Source of the DNA: Stercorarius parasiticus
Lineage: Eukaryota; Chordata; Aves; Charadriiformes; Stercorariidae
NCBI GenBank assembly: GCA_013396915.1
Contig: VWZL01001945.1
Coordinates: forward strand, 111,158 to 175,157
Direction: 5' to 3'
Length of the DNA stretch: 64,000 bases
The position numbers were made by a program, and so were the translations under genes. Under the pieces are notes generated by a model. The model did no database searches, had not been told where the DNA came from, and saw only the letters and a program-made list of their open reading frames with translations. This document shows, piece after piece, positions 61,513-64,000 of the stretch; positions within the stretch are counted from its first letter, which is position 1; the number at the start of each line of letters is the position of its first letter.

Positions 61513-62049
61513 AAAACCACTTTCCAGACTTGTTCTGATACTCCCCAGTCAAGACTGAGGAGGTGTCTGGGCTGTGCTTGGTCTGAGCTGGGTCTAGCAG
61601 GCAGTCCCCGTGGGACAAACAGGCCCCAGGGATATGGGTGGGGGGCTGCAGAGGCAGCCTGCACTCCTTCCTGGGAGCAGGGGCAAGGGACAAGGCTGGG
61701 TAAGAAAGTACATAAAGATGGCTCAAGACTAATAAGAAGGAAACATTGGCATAAATATCACAGTTTCTCCTGATGAAGACCTGGGGATGACAGTGACTTG
61801 TTAAAACATGCCCCCTACCCAGTTCTTGAGAAAGACTGATAATGTCAAGTGTGGGATGCATATAGACTTTGGAAGGGTGAGCATGACACCATGGAAGTGG
61901 GTTGGATACTAGGAAGTGCTTTTTAAAAATATAAATAATTTTAACTATTATTACTAAAGATTTCCTGGTTTTGATGATTCCAACTACTAGAAAACTAAAA
62001 CATTAATTGAACTTTTTATAAATTATTGAGTTCATATATGTAACATTTT
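61513..62049. other. Mixed non-coding stretch, partly GC-rich
   Basis: A GC-rich part at about 61550-61700 is followed by AT-rich sequence. The minus-strand open frame 61505-61861 has no motif. It may be the unaligned continuation of the CR1 or a separate old element. Confidence 0.4.
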
Positions 62050-62530
62050 CCCTTAAAACCATTTCAAGATTTTGGGTGTGACACTGCCTCTCCTCCCAAA
62101 GTTCTTTTGTGCAAAAGACGCGAGGGAAAGTCTAGTGATGGCAGGTGGTGTCTCTGTGAAATGTGAATAACATGCACCAAAGTGATATAAGTTGCAGCTG
62201 CAATCTGTGTCTTTGGATACTGCTAAAACATGTTCAGTCCAGGTGCTCATGACTATGGAGGTGGCCATAAAAATAATGGTGATTGCTGTAGTCTTGATGG
62301 AGGAATTTTCCAGCAGATGCATTTGATTCTCCTTGGTGTAAGAGACATGGTGGAGGAGAAGAGCCTCTGCAGGAACTGTTGCTCCTGCTCCTGTTGTACT
62401 CAATGGGACTCTCACACAGACCCACAGACAATGAGGAATTGGTCCTTCTCTCACTGTGCTTCTTGTGGGTTCTGGAGCACGTGTGGACATGGACCAGCTA
62501 ACACAGCCAGGCTGACATACTACTAAGTAG
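62050..62530. other. GC-richer block with overlapping open frames
   Basis: The minus-strand frame 62053-62490 (145 codons, the longest in the window) overlaps the plus-strand frame 62230-62526. I recognise no domain in either. The plus frame is cysteine-rich near its middle (a CCSCSCC-like run), produced by a TGCTCCTGCTCCTG run, so this is probably simple-sequence bias. Gene status is not supported. Confidence 0.35.
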
Positions 62531-62610
62531 CTGTCTCATATATGGTGGTAATGTCATGACTACTGGAGACAGAGTACTGACCTAAAAAGACTAGTGTAGG
62601 GTAGTAGAGT

Positions 62611-62640
62611 TTTTCTTATGTTTTCTTATGTTTTCTTATG
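62611..62640. repeat. Perfect 10-bp tandem repeat, three copies
   Basis: TTTTCTTATG is repeated exactly three times head to tail. Confidence 0.95.
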
Positions 62641-63185
62641 ATTTTGCTCCTGTTTATAATTCCTATACATTTAATCAGTTCAGTGTATTAAGATGTGCTA
62701 AATTCATAATAGAAGTTAAAAAAGACACCAATGCCATCTGCTATGATGATCTCAAAATACAGATTGTTATTAGCTGTTGTCTAACTGTCCTCAGAAAAAA
62801 CCTTGACCAAATAAGTGTATAAAAGCTAATTACTCCAGAAAAAAGGTCTTGAAAGTGCAAAGTCTGTATTTCCTTCAGTACAGTTATTTTCAAAAGCGTA
62901 TGCAAACATTTCTCAGAAAAGAAATTACTGCAAACATATAGCTGTAGCTTGGCAATTAAATGTACTTACTAGGAAATTAAATATATGACATTCTAAAACT
63001 ATACTTAAGCTGTCATGCTGGTGTAGTTTATATACTAAAATCAAACCTCTGACTTGTCAGCTTTTTCCAAGAGAATTAATTAACAATGGGTGACCTCCTT
63101 GATTTTGCAAAGAAAAAGTTATTAAGTTCATAAGTAGGATCTCTGGATGTTCTTTGTGTGGTCTACTGGTGGTTTATTTGTTTAA

Positions 63186-63217
63186 TTAATTAATAACTGC
63201 TCGTTAATTAATAACTG
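63186..63217. repeat. Direct repeat, 14 bp, period 18
   Basis: TTAATTAATAACTG occurs at 63186-63199 and 63204-63217. Each copy includes TTAATTAA, a homeodomain-type word. Confidence 0.85.
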
Positions 63218-63225
63218 TGCTCAAA

Positions 63226-63640
63226 GATTACAGAAATTGGGAGATAAACAGCTGCTGAAAGTCTCTTTCATGTCCCTCCCCTGTGTTTGACATGCCCTGG
63301 CAGTGAGGGGCTGAAGGAGTGCATCGAGGGACATGCCTAAGAGCTTGCTGGATGCACCTCTGTGTTCCCAGTCCTGTGGTTTCTCCGTGCTCCCAATCAC
63401 CTGTGCTGTCAGACAATGTCTCAGGGAGAATAGAGCTGTGTGAGTTCCTGGCAAGCACTCTGGGCGATGAGCGTCTGAAAGCCTTCCATATGCCAACTCT
63501 GAACTACCACAGCCTGCTGCCCCCTCCGCAGAAGTGTTGCATGGGGCTGCATGCAAGCAGGGAAGGTGAAGCACTGCCCAGGTGCCTTCCTGTTTTCTCA
63601 TTCTGCAACATACTGTCAAAACATCAACAGACAAAAAAAT
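63226..63640. other. GC-rich block with overlapping open frames
   Basis: The minus-strand frame 63221-63634 (137 codons) and the plus-strand frame 63319-63642 (107 codons) overlap almost fully. Neither shows a recognised motif. The composition resembles the other GC-rich blocks of the window. Confidence 0.35.
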
Positions 63641-64000
63641 GATGCAAAGATGAGTGAGACCCTGTACCCAAATACAGAGATGAAAATCTCTTTACCAACA
63701 CCTTGGTCGCCTGGGCCATCTGACCTTCGCAATCTGTGTGTATCCAGCATGATGTCACCTTTCTTATCTACTTACAGCCTGGTGGTAGTTATTACAGACT
63801 TGTTTTTCTGTTGTTGCTACCACACTTCCCTACGCTTTCACTGTTTTCTTATACATTTCACAGTTACAGCAGTAGCCAGTGATCATGAGATGATTAAGTT
63901 TTTGATTCTTGGAGAAACAAGGAGAGGGGTTAGTAAAACTGACACCTTAGACTTTCAGAGGGCAAACTTTACCTGTCCAGAAGACTGCTTGACAAAATCC
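63641..64000. other. Non-coding sequence to window end
   Basis: Nothing recognised. Confidence 0.5.

Larger units (their letters stand above)
62531..63225. other. AT-rich non-coding sequence
   Basis: Contains a short tandem repeat at 62611-62640 and a duplicated homeodomain-like word at 63186-63217; nothing else recognised. Confidence 0.55.

Noticed and set aside
62053..62490. Longest open frame (145 codons, minus strand) as a gene
   Set aside because: It lies in a GC-richer block, overlaps a long plus-strand frame, has no recognisable domain and no splice or promoter support.
63221..63634. 137-codon minus-strand open frame as a gene
   Set aside because: It overlaps a 107-codon plus-strand frame almost completely and has no recognised motif; composition explains both.

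Overview
The window looks like 64 kb of non-coding DNA from a bird genome in a draft assembly. The main evidence is three CR1 LINE fragments that carry avian hallmarks: the minus-strand 3'-end repeat (plus-strand reading AATCATAGAATC), the 'gagatcatcgagtccaac' block, and the 'agatcacctggtccaa' block. A much older, amniote-type CR1 fragment, MIR-like SINE remnants, two endogenous-retroviral LTRs, a 197-base N gap and one isolated N fit the same picture. The sequence is mostly AT-rich and CpG-poor.

I found no convincing protein-coding gene, rRNA, tRNA, CRISPR array or prokaryotic feature. The open frames are short (at most about 145 codons). The longest ones sit in GC-richer blocks where stops are rarer, they often overlap frames on the other strand, and none shows a protein family I recognise. 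The region is best read as intergenic sequence or the inside of a very large intron. Three short segments have exon-like splice signals and are listed as candidates only.

Layout: 1-2.24 kb is AT-rich unique sequence. 2.24-3.75 kb is a GC-rich block of unknown origin. 3.75-16.5 kb is AT-rich with a CR1 tail, a G-quadruplex-type tract and simple repeats. 16.55-16.88 kb is an old avian CR1, followed by a GC-richer stretch. A MIR-like element lies near 18.1 kb and a candidate small exon at 19.78 kb. 22.1-25.2 kb is a mosaic of GC-rich blocks, a degenerate TGCCATTT array, an 88-bp tandem duplication and a MIR-like remnant. 25.2-33.7 kb is largely featureless. 33.7-34.9 kb is another GC-rich block plus a long C-run. 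36.69 kb has a homeodomain-type palindrome. 40.8-44.7 kb holds a MIR-like remnant, small duplications, a minus-strand exon candidate and a possible conserved regulatory element. 45.39-46.35 kb is an LTR/CR1/gap complex. 49.71-50.31 kb is a solo LTR with an intact 5-bp target duplication. 50.3-61.3 kb is mostly featureless. 61.34-61.51 kb is an ancient CR1 coding-end fragment, and GC-rich blocks continue to the end.

No genes work together here. The most informative items are the two LTRs, the assembly gap with a repeated LTR end on both sides, the CpG-retaining stretch at 44.34-44.66 kb, and the two better exon candidates. No database search was possible. Repeat names rest on remembered consensus patterns, and constraint is inferred from composition.
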